Notes: generated by a model from the letters alone, not told the origin. Positions 43,052-51,592 are shown, numbered from the stretch's first letter. The stretch: DNA of 64,000 nt from BOG-908 sp964242595 (GCA_964242595.1 CAXTBC010000002.1:1-64000), one strand, 5' to 3'. Numbers and translations: made by a program.

Positions 43052-43272
43052 CCATCAAACGCACCCCCCGCCCCCGCGACCCGATCCAGCTCGGCAAGCT
43101 CATGGTGGACATAGCGACCGGGGCCGTGCCGGATGGGGTTGAAAGCAAGTCATCTGACCGAGGGCGACATGCGGGGTCTAAAGGTGGTCCAGCCAGGGCT
43201 GCGGCCTTAACCCCGGAACAAAGGTCCGAGATCGCCCAAGCGGGAGCCGAGGCGCGGTGGACAAAAAGCTAA
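43048..43272 (+). CDS. Small basic protein with KGGxARAA-type motif
   Basis: A 74-residue protein. The end SKGGPARAAALTPEQRSEIAQAGAEARW matches a conserved type of short basic proteins (pattern KGGxARAxxLSPxxRxEIAxxAAxARW) often found on mobile DNA. The N-terminus PRPRDPIQLGKLMVDIATGAV also fits. DNA or RNA binding is likely from composition but not shown. Its stop overlaps the convergent gene's stop by 4 bases. Confidence 0.65.
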   Translation: MTIKRTPRPRDPIQLGKLMVDIATGAVPDGVESKSSDRGRHAGSKGGPARAAALTPEQRSEIAQAGAEARWTKS

Positions 43273-43742
43273 GCGGCTTTTGATCCATCCCAGTGGCGCC
43301 GTTCTTCTACGTCGTCTCGGAAGTCGAGCAGCATTTGTATCGCTGGTTGGTCATTATTCATCGCATTATAGGCTTCAACGTCAGTCGCAAGCTGAACGCA
43401 GTCGCCAACGATCTGCCCTCGGCGCTGAATAAAGGCCTTTTGCATGTGATCTCTGGAGGCGTCTCCCATTGCAGCCCAGAAAGTATACTGGACGCCGCCT
43501 TTAGTTATGCGAACCGCATGGTTTACCCTGTAACGACGGCCTTTTTCATCAGTCGCATACTCTTCACGTAATGCGGTCGACATATCTTCAGCGAGCTTAC
43601 CTAGCGGGTCAAAGTCTGGAACCGATATCAAGCCCTGGGTTACACCCCACGCTACCGCTTCCCGCGTCGTAGAAGGCTCTCTGCCGTGCTTGGCTCCGTA
43701 TGAGCGCCAAATACGTTGTAACTGTTCATTGTACGTTGCCAA
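43269..43742 (-). CDS. Third gene of the HigBA-ImmA operon, unknown function
   Basis: A 157-residue protein (MATYNEQLQRIWRSYGAKHGREPSTTREAVAWGV ... GGVQYTFWAAMGDASRDHMQKAFIQRRGQIVGDCVQLATDVEAYNAMN). It is mostly helical with a central beta part. It starts 9 bp downstream of the HTH-ImmA gene in the same direction. Genes like this are found after HTH-ImmA/IrrE antitoxins, so it may be part of the module. No catalytic motif is seen. Confidence 0.65.
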   Translation of the reverse strand: MATYNEQLQRIWRSYGAKHGREPSTTREAVAWGVTQGLISVPDFDPLGKLAEDMSTALREEYATDEKGRRYRVNHAVRITKGGVQYTFWAAMGDASRDHMQKAFIQRRGQIVGDCVQLATDVEAYNAMNNDQPAIQMLLDFRDDVEERRHWDGSKAA

Positions 43743-43751
43743 GTTCGTCTC

Positions 43752-44879
43752 CTATAGCGATACAGGCGCAGGAACGCCCCAGCCATCTACAGTGCAACTT
43801 TGCATCACAAACTGCCGGACTTTCACTTTGTGCTTTGTGAGCCAAGCGTAGTTATCGAGCCGTCGTTGTATTTGTCCGACGACGATACCAGGATGTCGCT
43901 GCACCCTTCCGGCAAATCCCAACGTGTCACGTTCAGAAATGAACGGCGCTTTTCGAGCATAGAACGAATCAAGTTCAGAGCTGGGAACACAAAAGTCTGC
44001 GGCTGCGGCATTCGCTCTCTGCTCTTCAACGGAGATAATTGCGCTAGATGGAGCATCGAGATCGACATCCACCTTATCTGCGCTCAGTTCTCCGCGACCA
44101 TCCTTTTGCAAAACATGCTCAAGCTCATGGCGAAGCACAAACCAAAAGTTATCGATACGATCTTGTCTGAGAGTCATGCCAACTACAGGGGAGTTGTCCA
44201 GCCAAAAACAAACACCATCAATGTTTGCTTTCGGCAAGGTTTCTACAACCAAGAATTTCACGCCGCATTCAGCCAAGCTTCTGGGAACATGTCGCGCCTC
44301 CTCGGGACCAATCATGTATCGCGGCATTTCTGCTATGAGGTTCCTGAGCTTTTTCTCCGAATAAGCAGGAGTGACAATCTCCGCGGCAATCTGGCGCACG
44401 CGGAAAAGCCAAGCTAATTGAAACGGCGTAGTCTCGCTATAGTCAGTCTTCTTAGCCGCGTGAGCAAGTTCAGCCACTTTTGAAAGATCATTTGCACAGA
44501 AAAATCTCATCATCTGAGCTTCTAAGAGACCGATGTCTGTGTCTGCTAACCAGCCACGTTTTATCATCTCCCGAACAGGATAAGCATTTTGCAATGCGGC
44601 CCTCCGCTCAATCCCAGGATCAGGAGCGCGCGCCCTAGACATTTCGAAAGCCATTTGGAGATTGGCAAAGTAATCGGCAGATACCTCAAAAGCCTTACCT
44701 AACGCGCGCGCCATCTCAGGGCTGATGCCGCGCTTTCCAGCCACAATCAGGTTAACAGCCTGCTCAGGCATTCCGAGTATGTAGGAGAGGTCGCGCTGCG
44801 ACCATCCACGGGCGTCAAGTTCCTCTTTAAGGAACTCTCCAGGGTGGGGAATGTCAGTCAGACTAGATGCTATAGACAT
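43752..44879 (-). CDS. higA: HigA-like antitoxin fused to ImmA/IrrE metalloprotease
   Basis: A 375-residue protein. Residues 10-75 are a HigA-type helix-turn-helix (HPGEFLKEELDARGWSQRDLSYILGMPEQAVNLIVAGKRGIS). Residues about 205-330 are an ImmA/IrrE domain with HELEH at 251-255. It neutralises the HigB-like toxin and probably represses the operon; the metalloprotease part may sense stress or control turnover. This fused form is longer than classic HigA (about 100 residues). It follows the toxin gene by 15 bp. Confidence 0.85.
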   Translation of the reverse strand: MSIASSLTDIPHPGEFLKEELDARGWSQRDLSYILGMPEQAVNLIVAGKRGISPEMARALGKAFEVSADYFANLQMAFEMSRARAPDPGIERRAALQNAYPVREMIKRGWLADTDIGLLEAQMMRFFCANDLSKVAELAHAAKKTDYSETTPFQLAWLFRVRQIAAEIVTPAYSEKKLRNLIAEMPRYMIGPEEARHVPRSLAECGVKFLVVETLPKANIDGVCFWLDNSPVVGMTLRQDRIDNFWFVLRHELEHVLQKDGRGELSADKVDVDLDAPSSAIISVEEQRANAAAADFCVPSSELDSFYARKAPFISERDTLGFAGRVQRHPGIVVGQIQRRLDNYAWLTKHKVKVRQFVMQSCTVDGWGVPAPVSL

Positions 44880-44894
44880 ATTTTGACCCCCTCC

Positions 44895-45188
44895 TCAGTG
44901 CGTATCGCCAATCTCAAAAACAGTGATGACAGGTTTGCTGCCGTCAGAAATCGTAAACACGATCCTATATTGATCGTTAACACGGATCGACCTCTGACCC
45001 TCTCGGTTTCCCATCAGCTTTTTGTATTTCAACCCCTTCAGTTCCCTTAGGTCTTTCTCGTCGGCAGCGGCTTCCAGCTGAAGCAACTTGTTCCTGGCGC
45101 CCTTTATGACCGCAAACGGCAAACCCATCCGGTGCGCCTCATCGGTGCATATCCGGGCGAGATTGGCATCGACAAACTCAACCTTCAT
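44895..45188 (-). CDS. higB: HigB/RelE-type toxin
   Basis: A 97-residue protein with the RelE/HigB fold signature: ARNKLLQLEAAADEKDLRELKGLKYKKL, REGQRSIRVNDQYRIVFTISDGSKPVITVFEIGDTH. Such toxins are ribosome-dependent mRNA nucleases. The gene precedes its antitoxin, as in the higBA order. The stabilising effect on the transposon is inferred. Confidence 0.88.
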   Translation of the reverse strand: MKVEFVDANLARICTDEAHRMGLPFAVIKGARNKLLQLEAAADEKDLRELKGLKYKKLMGNREGQRSIRVNDQYRIVFTISDGSKPVITVFEIGDTH

Positions 45189-45299
45189 GCTGACTGACGA
45201 TACCGGAGTCGAACGGCGGTGTCAACATACTACTGAACGCCATGCGTTAAACTGACCTTTATGCTTGACAGATGTCAGGCGTGATTGCATAGTGTGCTC

Positions 45300-46142
45300 A
45301 TGAACAAGCTCTCCCGCACCGACCGCGCTAAAATCCTCGGCCTGATGGTCGAGGGCATGTCGATACGGGCCAGCAGCCGGACGACCGGCGCGAGCAAAAA
45401 CACCATCGTCAAGTTGCTAGAGGATGCGGGCGAGGCCTTCTCTGAGTATCAGGATCGCGTCATGCGGAACCTGACCTGCAAGCGCATCCAGGTCGATGAG
45501 ATTTGGGCCTTCGTTTATGCGAAGAAGCGGAACGTCGAGACCGCCAAGGCCGCTCCGGAAGGCGCTGGTGACTGCTGGACGTGGCTGGCGATTGATGCCG
45601 ACACGAAGCTCATCCCGTCCTTCTACGTCGGCTCACGCGACGCGGACGCAGCCCACCACTTCATGGGAGACCTCGCCGGACGGCTGGCAAACCGAGTACA
45701 GCTCGCCAGCGATGAGCACCGCCCATATTTAGAGGCCGTTGAGAGCGCGTTCGGCGCCGAGATCGACTACGCCATGCTGGTGAAGCACTACGGCGACGCG
45801 CCAGGCGCCGGGCGCTACAGCCCCGGCGTTTGCACGAGCGTCACCCAGAAGCGCGTTGAAGGGCGCCCTGATAAGGCGCACGTCAGCACCAGCTACGCCG
45901 AGCGTGCCAACCTGACCCTGCGCATGGGCAGCCGCCGGTTCACGCGCCTTACGAACGCCTTCTCAAAAAAGGCCGAAAACCATGAACACTCGGTCGCCAT
46001 TCACACTATGCACTACAATTTCGTGCGCATTCACCAGACCCTACGTTGCGCCCCGGCCATGGCGGCTGGCGTTAGCGCTACGCTTTGGGAGCTTGAAGAC
46101 ATGGTGAAGGTTCTGGAAGACTGGGAGACGGGGCGGCGCTAA
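45300..46142 (+). CDS. IS1-family transposase
   Basis: A 280-residue transposase. The N-terminus (MNKLSRTDRAKILGLMVEGMSIRASSRTTGASKNTIVKLL) is a helix-turn-helix for end binding. The catalytic residues appear in RIQVDEIWAFV (D), LASDEHRPYL (D) and STSYAERANLTLR (E), followed by the IS1-like NHEHSVAIHTMHYNFVRIHQTLR. The ATG at 45300 is preferred to TTG 45285. It is a single frame and needs no frameshift, unlike classic IS1. It drives the surrounding element. Confidence 0.88.
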   Translation: MNKLSRTDRAKILGLMVEGMSIRASSRTTGASKNTIVKLLEDAGEAFSEYQDRVMRNLTCKRIQVDEIWAFVYAKKRNVETAKAAPEGAGDCWTWLAIDADTKLIPSFYVGSRDADAAHHFMGDLAGRLANRVQLASDEHRPYLEAVESAFGAEIDYAMLVKHYGDAPGAGRYSPGVCTSVTQKRVEGRPDKAHVSTSYAERANLTLRMGSRRFTRLTNAFSKKAENHEHSVAIHTMHYNFVRIHQTLRCAPAMAAGVSATLWELEDMVKVLEDWETGRR

Positions 46143-46168
46143 CGACCGCTCCGCCTTCGGAGGATGTC

Positions 46169-46561
46169 ATGCGAGCGGTGTTGCTAACTTGCGGACCATC
46201 TTTCACCGCTTTTAGCGCTGTCCATGCCCAAGAAGCAATCTTCTATGGGCGGAATGAGTCAGCAAGTATGCCGAAACCAGGGGCTTTCATACCCGCCGGC
46301 ACGTCTTGGGAGTGCGGGGCGATTGATGGGCGCCGATGCTGGGACGGCAATGCTTGGCACGAACTTTTCCCCGCCGAGCCTCATCGTTATGCACGAAAGA
46401 TTTCCGGTAGGGTCTCCTGTCGCGCTATCATGAACGTCACTCACGACTGCTGGGATGGGTCGGCCTGGTATCGCCTTCCGCAAGGCAGCGTCTATGGCCT
46501 AGTAGCGCCCGTTTCAGCGCCGGACGCGGGCGCGTTCCGCACTTCACCCATTCCGCCCTGA
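46169..46561 (+). CDS. Secreted passenger protein with CWDGxAW repeats
   Basis: A 130-residue protein with a probable signal peptide (MRAVLLTCGPSFTAFSAVHAQ). The mature part has two copies of a C-x(n)-CWDGxAWxxLP motif (CGAIDGRRCWDGNAWHELFP and CRAIMNVTHDCWDGSAWYRLP), suggesting two disulfide-held units. It lies between transposase and right inverted repeat. The function is unknown. Confidence 0.55.
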   Translation: MRAVLLTCGPSFTAFSAVHAQEAIFYGRNESASMPKPGAFIPAGTSWECGAIDGRRCWDGNAWHELFPAEPHRYARKISGRVSCRAIMNVTHDCWDGSAWYRLPQGSVYGLVAPVSAPDAGAFRTSPIPP

Positions 46562-46613
46562 TTAGGTTGTCATAGGATTAAAGTCCTGGGCCGGTTCAAA
46601 CTGACCCACTACC

Positions 46614-46832
46614 CGTTCCCAGTAGTGCTCGCATCTCGCCCGAGACACGAGCATCCCCGCTTGCCATGCGGCTCAGACATCGCAGTATCGTTGTCTCAAG
46701 CCGGTCATCGCCACGTTCCAACACCAGCCGAGCAAGTCTACCCTGAGCAAAATTCAACTCAACCAACTTCGCACGAAACCACATCGCGCTTTCGGGGCTG
46801 CCACGGCCGGGTGTGATTGTCTCCTGTTCCAA
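46614..46832 (-). pseudogene. N-terminal part of small HTH-like gene, interrupted by transposon
   Basis: 73 codons beginning MEQETITPGRGSPESAMWFRAK, with RLARLVLERGDD and TTILRCLSRMASGDARVSGEMRALLG. The SRMASGxARVxGEMR ending resembles conserved small helix-turn-helix proteins of alphaproteobacteria. The gene is cut exactly at the target duplication; its remaining 25 codons are at 42701-42778. Confidence 0.65.
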
Positions 46833-46918
46833 CGTTACTTCCTCTCAGGAACCAAGTGCGTCAGCTCCTAACTCGATCCGGTGGTTAGAAACTAAGAGAA
46901 ATCACTAGACGCAAACCT

Positions 46919-47746
46919 TCAGCCACGTCGCCCGAACACCACTCGCCGCACCACCCACAACACCAGCAAACCAACCAGCCCCACTGGCACCCAAGGCACC
47001 GCAGCCAAGCCGAACGCCAGCGCCTCGGCCGAACTCCGCCGCAACGTGGCCTCCGCCCCAGCCCAAACTACTGCCACCGGGTCCACCTGACGCACTACAA
47101 CGCGCGCGGCAAACGTCACGTCCAGCTCCTCGGTGTCCACCCGCAGCGCCAGTTCGCGCTGCCTGGCCTGCGCCTCCTCGAGCTGCGTCTGCGTCTGCGC
47201 CGTCTCCGCTGCAATCTTCACCTGGTCGGCCACGCTGATCGTCAGCCGCGCCCCCACCACCTTCAGGCTCGCCAGGTAGTCCGTCAGCTGTGCCACCCGC
47301 TGCCCCGAATCGGCCACCACCTGCCCAAGATCCTCGGCCGAGCTGGACTGGCGCACCACACGCACCGCCCCCGCTGCCTCGCCCGGGAACAGCTGCGTCA
47401 GCCCGTCGGCAAACCCGGCCACCTGGTCGTGCGGCAACCGCACCCCCAGAATCGCCGAGCCGCCGCCATCCTCCCCCGCGCCGCCGATCTCGGCATGCAT
47501 CAGGATGCAGTGCAGCGCCGGCATGCCCAGGCACCTGTCCCGCGCCGCCAGGAAATGCCGGGCCAGCGTGGCGCCATCCACCTCCAGGGCCACGTCATGC
47601 GTGTAGGCCAGATGCAGCCCCGCCCCCTGCTGCCCCCCGCTCACGAACATCGCGGCCGGCGCCGGGGCGGCCGCCTGCCGCGCCGCGTCATGCCGGTCGC
47701 ACGCCGCCACCGCCAACACGATTGGCATCACACGAAACAGCCGCAT
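46919..47746 (-). CDS. DUF4349-type lipoprotein
   Basis: A 275-residue protein with a lipobox (MRLFRVMPIVLAVAAC, Cys16). The middle (about 130-205, RVVRQSSSAEDLGQVVADSGQRVAQLTDYLASL, then a coiled coil) and the C-terminal membrane segment (about 245-265, VPWVPVGLVGLLVLWVVR) match DUF4349 proteins, in which a beta domain, coiled coil and terminal helix are combined. Probably anchored in the envelope. The function is unknown. Confidence 0.75.
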   Translation of the reverse strand: MRLFRVMPIVLAVAACDRHDAARQAAAPAPAAMFVSGGQQGAGLHLAYTHDVALEVDGATLARHFLAARDRCLGMPALHCILMHAEIGGAGEDGGGSAILGVRLPHDQVAGFADGLTQLFPGEAAGAVRVVRQSSSAEDLGQVVADSGQRVAQLTDYLASLKVVGARLTISVADQVKIAAETAQTQTQLEEAQARQRELALRVDTEELDVTFAARVVVRQVDPVAVVWAGAEATLRRSSAEALAFGLAAVPWVPVGLVGLLVLWVVRRVVFGRRG

Positions 47747-47882
47747 CGAGGCTCCTAGAACAGAAAAACCCGCACCCATCGGCCCAGCCCCTATCCGCCG
47801 ACGCCCGACCAGGAGCACAACTCTCGCCTTCTGGTTTTCACAGAAGCCCATCGTCCCGCCCCCAACCGCCGGAACACTTCTG

Positions 47883-48260
47883 ATGCCCGTCCCAGGCCTA
47901 AGCCCCTACGACCCGCAGAACATCTTCGCCCGCATCCTACGCGGCGAGATCCCGTCCCGACGCGTCTACGAGGACGAGCACGCCCTCGCTTTCCACGACA
48001 TCAACCCGCAAGTCCCCGTCCACGTCCTCGTCATTCCCAAATCACAGCACGTCTCGCTGGCCGACTTCGCCACCACCGCGCCACCCGAAACCGTCGCCGG
48101 CTTCTTCCGCGCCGTCGCCCTCGTTGCCCGTCAACTCGAGCTGGAGGATCCCGGCTACCGCATCCTCGCCAACATGGGCCACCACGCCCACCAGGAAGTC
48201 CCGCACTTCCACGTCCACATCTTCGGCGGTGCCCCCCTAGGTGCCATGCTCTGCAAATGA
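47883..48260 (+). CDS. HIT-family nucleotide hydrolase
   Basis: A 125-residue histidine-triad protein. The active-site motif is HFHVHIFGG near the C-terminus, and the N-terminal IFARILRGEIPSRRVYEDEHALAFHDINPQVPVHVLVIPK is the standard HINT-type start. Family members hydrolyse adenosine phosphoramidates or dinucleoside polyphosphates. It lies alone on the plus strand between convergent genes. Confidence 0.92.
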   Translation: MPVPGLSPYDPQNIFARILRGEIPSRRVYEDEHALAFHDINPQVPVHVLVIPKSQHVSLADFATTAPPETVAGFFRAVALVARQLELEDPGYRILANMGHHAHQEVPHFHVHIFGGAPLGAMLCK

Positions 48261-48285
48261 TCCCAACACTCGGTGGCTAACCATC

Positions 48286-48349
48286 AGTCCCGCGACAGCG
48301 GAGTCGAAAGTCTTTTGCTTCTTTTCTTCAGAAAAGAAGGCCTTGCTTC
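48286..48349 (-). repeat. Repeat family A, copy 8 (solo)
   Basis: On the minus strand, GGAAGCAAGGCCTTCTTTTC-tg-AAGAAAAGAAGCAAAAGACTTTCGACTCCGCTGTCGCG. It begins right at the stop codon of the WD40 gene. Confidence 0.8.
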
Positions 48350-49390
48350 CTACCTCGGCGTAAAATCGATCAACCCCGCAAACCCACCCTCCGTCCCGAA
48401 CCCCAGCCACCCGCCATTCGGCGCCCAAGCCAGCGCGCTCACCGGCCCGCCCTCACCGCCAGCCACCGGCAGCACCCGCTTGGTCGCAATCTCCGCCAGC
48501 ACCACGCTGCCATCGCTGTAGCCGGCCGCCACCACCTCGTCGGTCGGATGGCACGCCACGCGCGTGCACATCACGCCTTCCTTCTGCGCCAGCTCCAGCG
48601 GCGGCTTGCCCATCGGCCCGCCGCCAAAGAACGGCCACAGCACAACCGCATCCGCCCCGGCACTCGCCAGCCACTTGCCGGTCCGCGTGAACCCCAGCGA
48701 CTCGGGTTTCGTCGGGTACCCGCTCATCCGCATGTCGTGCCCGTCCGGCAGCCGCCACCCGTGCAAGGCGTTCTCCTGCATCGCGCTCACCACCGCCTCG
48801 GCCGCCGGATGTACCGCCACCCCGGTATGGCTCCCCTTCCACTCCAGCCGCCGCGCCGCCGAGCTGCTGTTGACGAACCACACGGACACCCCGTTGTAGT
48901 GCGAGGCCGCCACCCGCTTGCCCCGCCCGTCGAAGGCAATCCCCGTCACCGTGGAGGGATGCTCCAGCGCGCGCAGCCTCGCCCCACTAGCCGCAAGCAG
49001 GTGCACCACCTTGCCCGCCGCGCACGCCACCACCCCGGCCTTGCCGTCCCAGAAACTGGCCACCTGCTCCACCCACTTGCCACCGAAGGCGCCAAGCTCG
49101 GCCACTGCCCCGTCCGCCGCCACACGCACCAGCCGCCCGTCATCCCCGCCGCTGACGAACCCCGTCCGCGCCGCGTCCGCGGCAACAGCCATCGCCGCAC
49201 CATCGTGCGCCGCCACACTGCCCCACGCGCCCGCCTCACCCAGCGCCGCCACACGCAGCGTCCCGTCCCCAAGCGCGAACGCCGCCTGCGTCCCACCCCG
49301 GTCGAAAGCCGCCCCCACCACGAACGCGCCCAGCTCGCGCCAAACTCCACGCGTCTCCAGCAGCAACCCCGCGGAAGCCGCCTGGCTCAC
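48350..49390 (-). CDS. WD40-repeat protein
   Basis: A 346-residue beta-propeller-like protein. Repeats of about 40 residues are visible (e.g. FVVGAAFDRGGTQAAFALGDGTLRVAAL, VACHPTDEVVAAGYSDGSVVLAEIATKR, SALAWAPNGGWLGFGTEGGFAGLIDF). The GTG start overlaps the stop of the COG0523 GTPase (GTGA), so the two are coupled. WD40 proteins of this type often accompany COG0523 GTPases in alphaproteobacteria, perhaps as a partner in metal delivery. There is no signal peptide. Confidence 0.85.
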   Translation of the reverse strand: MSQAASAGLLLETRGVWRELGAFVVGAAFDRGGTQAAFALGDGTLRVAALGEAGAWGSVAAHDGAAMAVAADAARTGFVSGGDDGRLVRVAADGAVAELGAFGGKWVEQVASFWDGKAGVVACAAGKVVHLLAASGARLRALEHPSTVTGIAFDGRGKRVAASHYNGVSVWFVNSSSAARRLEWKGSHTGVAVHPAAEAVVSAMQENALHGWRLPDGHDMRMSGYPTKPESLGFTRTGKWLASAGADAVVLWPFFGGGPMGKPPLELAQKEGVMCTRVACHPTDEVVAAGYSDGSVVLAEIATKRVLPVAGGEGGPVSALAWAPNGGWLGFGTEGGFAGLIDFTPR

Positions 49391-50358
49391 GCGGCCACCT
49401 GGCACGCCTCGAAGCCGCGGCGAAGCTGCGGCCGGTTCAGGTCCCGCCCGATGAACACCAGCTTGGACCGCCGCGGCGCACCCTCCGGCCAGGCGCCCAC
49501 GAAATCACCGTCAGCGATCATGTGCACCGCCTGGAACGCGAACCGCCGCGCCTCGCCTGGATGCGCCAGTATCCCCTTCGTCCGCAGCAGGTCCTGCCCC
49601 TTCTCCTGCAGCAACGTTCCCATCCACTGCTGGAACTTGTGCGGATCGATGTCGCGCGAAACCTCGAAGCTTACGCTGTTCACGCCCTCGCTGTGGCTGT
49701 GCGATTCGGCCTCCAGGAATGCCGGGTCCACCTCGAGTATACGCGACAAATCGAACGCGCCGATGTCGAGTATCTCCGTCACCGCCACGTCGCTCCGCGT
49801 CGTCCGGTGGATATGCGCAAACCGGTTGATCGCACGTATCCGCCCCTCGACCGCGTCCAGCTCCCCGGACGTAACCAGGTCGAGCTTGTTGAGCACGATC
49901 ACGTCCGCAAACGCGATCTGCGCCGCCGCCTCCTCGCTGTCCTCCAGCCGCGCCGGCAGGTTCTTGGCATCCACCACCGTCACGATGGCGTCCAGCCGCG
50001 CCTTGGCCCGCACGCCCTCGTCCACGAAGAACGTCTGCGCCACCGGCGCGGGGTTGGCCAACCCCGTCGTCTCGATGATGATGCCGTCGAACTTGCGCGC
50101 CCGCTTCATCAATCCGTTGACGATGCGGATCAGGTCGCCCCGCACGGTGCAGCAGATGCAGCCGTTGTTCATCTCGAACACTTCCTCGTCGGCATCCACC
50201 ACCAGGTCGTTGTCCACGCCCAGCTCGCCGAACTCGTTGATCACCACGGCGTATTTGCGGCCGTGCTCCTGCGTCAGGATGCGATTCAACAACGTCGTCT
50301 TGCCGGCGCCTAGGAAGCCGGTCAGGACCGTGACGGGGACGCGGGAGTCGGAAGACAT
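49387..50358 (-). CDS. COG0523 metal-chaperone GTPase (CobW-like)
   Basis: A 323-residue G3E GTPase. The Walker A GFLGAGKTTLLN is at about 13-24, the metal-binding motif GCICC at about 64-68, and the guanine specificity NKLD at about 156. The C-terminal CobW_C domain (SVSFEVSRDIDPHKFQQWMG, RLVFIGRDL) is complete, and it has a His-rich stretch HSHS. Such proteins deliver zinc or cobalt to target enzymes. ATG 50358 was chosen because the longer frame translates repeat A. A zinc-uptake role is likely but not shown. Confidence 0.88.
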   Translation of the reverse strand: MSSDSRVPVTVLTGFLGAGKTTLLNRILTQEHGRKYAVVINEFGELGVDNDLVVDADEEVFEMNNGCICCTVRGDLIRIVNGLMKRARKFDGIIIETTGLANPAPVAQTFFVDEGVRAKARLDAIVTVVDAKNLPARLEDSEEAAAQIAFADVIVLNKLDLVTSGELDAVEGRIRAINRFAHIHRTTRSDVAVTEILDIGAFDLSRILEVDPAFLEAESHSHSEGVNSVSFEVSRDIDPHKFQQWMGTLLQEKGQDLLRTKGILAHPGEARRFAFQAVHMIADGDFVGAWPEGAPRRSKLVFIGRDLNRPQLRRGFEACQVAA

Positions 50359-50369
50359 GAGCAAGTTAC

Positions 50370-50506
50370 TCCAAGAAAGAAAGCACTTCTTTTTTGAAGA
50401 AAAGAAGCAAAAAACTTTTACTCCTGTGGCGCGCGCTGCCGGAGATGATCGCGACAGCACGGACAAAAGCTTTTTGCTTCTTTTTCTCGAAAAAGAAGGC
50501 CTTGCC
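50370..50506. repeat. Repeat family A, copy 9 (inverted pair)
   Basis: Left arm: AGCACTTCTTTTTT-gaag-AAAAGAAGCAAAAAACTTTTACTCCTGTGGCGCG. Right arm inverted: GCGACAGCACGGACAAAAGCTTTTTGCTTCTTTTTC-tcg-AAAAAGAAGGCCTTGCC. Together they fill the gap between the GTPase start and the glycosyltransferase stop. Confidence 0.85.
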
Positions 50507-51592
50507 TTACTTGGATGCCCTCCCACCCCACCGCAACTCCGCCAGACGCGCCCGAGCCTCCGTCACGTCGAACCCCGCCGCCCGCCGCAGCCCGGCCTCC
50601 GCCATCCGCGCCCGCAACCCCGCATCCCCGGCCAGCCGCCCGATCGCCGACTCCAGCGCCCCCGCCTCGTCCGCCCCGGCATACAGCGCCGCGTCCCCCG
50701 CCACCTCCCGCAGCCCGCCACGATCGCTGCACACCAGCGCCGCCCCGCTCGCCAGCGCCTCCAGCGCCGTCAGCCCGAACGGCTCCGCCCACCGGCTCGG
50801 CACCACCACGATCGCCGCCCTGGCCATCGCGTCCAGCACCGCCGCGTGCGGCACGTAGCCCCGCCGCTCCACCCCGGCCGCGTCGGCCACCGGCGCCAAC
50901 CCGCGTTCGAACGGCGTCACCTTGCTGCCTGCCCAGAACCGGTCCGCCCCCATCATCACCGCCCGCCATCCGGCCAGGCCGGGCAGCACCGCCCCGCACG
51001 CCCGCACGAACGCGTCCGCCCCCTTGTCGGCCACCACGCGGCCGACAAACAGGATCACCGGATCGCGCACCCCGGCCGGCAACCGTGCCGGCAGCGCCGC
51101 CAGGTCCAGCGTGTTCGGCAGCACCACGGGCGCCACCCCCGCCGTCACACCCTCCATGAACCGCCCGGCCAGGTAGGCGGACACGCAAACCACCGTGACC
51201 GCACGCAGCAGCGCCGCCCGTTCGGCAACACTCTTCGCGCCGCGCATTCCCAGCGGATCGTTGTGCAGGAATAGCAGCACCCGCGCCCCGGGCAGCGCCC
51301 GCGCCACAAGCAGCGCCAGGTTGGCCCGGTTGTGCACCTCGATGACGTCGGGCCGTAGCCGCCGCAGCGTCCGCACCACGCCAGCCATGTAGCGCTCCAC
51401 CCGTCCGAACGGCGGCCACCACACCTGCGCCGCCGGCTCGAACCTACGCCCGGCGAACACTGCCCGCCCGCTTGCCTGGCCTACCACCACGTCGCCCGGC
51501 GCCCCAAGCCGGTGCACCAGCAACCCGATCGCCCCCACTGCCGCCGGCCCGAACCCCTCCCGTGGCGGCAGAACGCTCGCCACCAACCTCAC
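50507..51592 (-). CDS. GT4-family glycosyltransferase
   Basis: A 361-residue protein of GT-B fold. The acceptor half includes VIEVHNRANLALLVARALP, and the donor half VILFVGRVVADKGADAFVRAC, ERRGYVPHAAVLDAMARAAIVVVPSRWAEPFGLTALEALASGAALVCSDRGGLREV, the classic EPFGLxxLEAxA motif. The GTG start overlaps the stop of the GST gene. It likely builds part of a surface glycan; the acceptor is not known. The start was set by the GTGA overlap. Confidence 0.85.
   Translation of the reverse strand: MRLVASVLPPREGFGPAAVGAIGLLVHRLGAPGDVVVGQASGRAVFAGRRFEPAAQVWWPPFGRVERYMAGVVRTLRRLRPDVIEVHNRANLALLVARALPGARVLLFLHNDPLGMRGAKSVAERAALLRAVTVVCVSAYLAGRFMEGVTAGVAPVVLPNTLDLAALPARLPAGVRDPVILFVGRVVADKGADAFVRACGAVLPGLAGWRAVMMGADRFWAGSKVTPFERGLAPVADAAGVERRGYVPHAAVLDAMARAAIVVVPSRWAEPFGLTALEALASGAALVCSDRGGLREVAGDAALYAGADEAGALESAIGRLAGDAGLRARMAEAGLRRAAGFDVTEARARLAELRWGGRASK

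Larger units (their letters stand above)
42787..46613. mobile_element. IS1-family transposon carrying a toxin-antitoxin locus
   Basis: A 3,827-bp element. The ends are GGTAGTGGGTCAGTTT(C/G)AA in inverted orientation (18 of 19), with a further shared TTAATCCTA inside. An 8-bp duplication (CGTTCCCA) flanks it, as expected for IS1-family elements. It contains, left to right, two small plus-strand genes, a minus-strand TA operon with a third gene, the transposase, and a secreted passenger. It interrupts a small HTH-like gene. The intact ends suggest recent movement. Confidence 0.88.
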
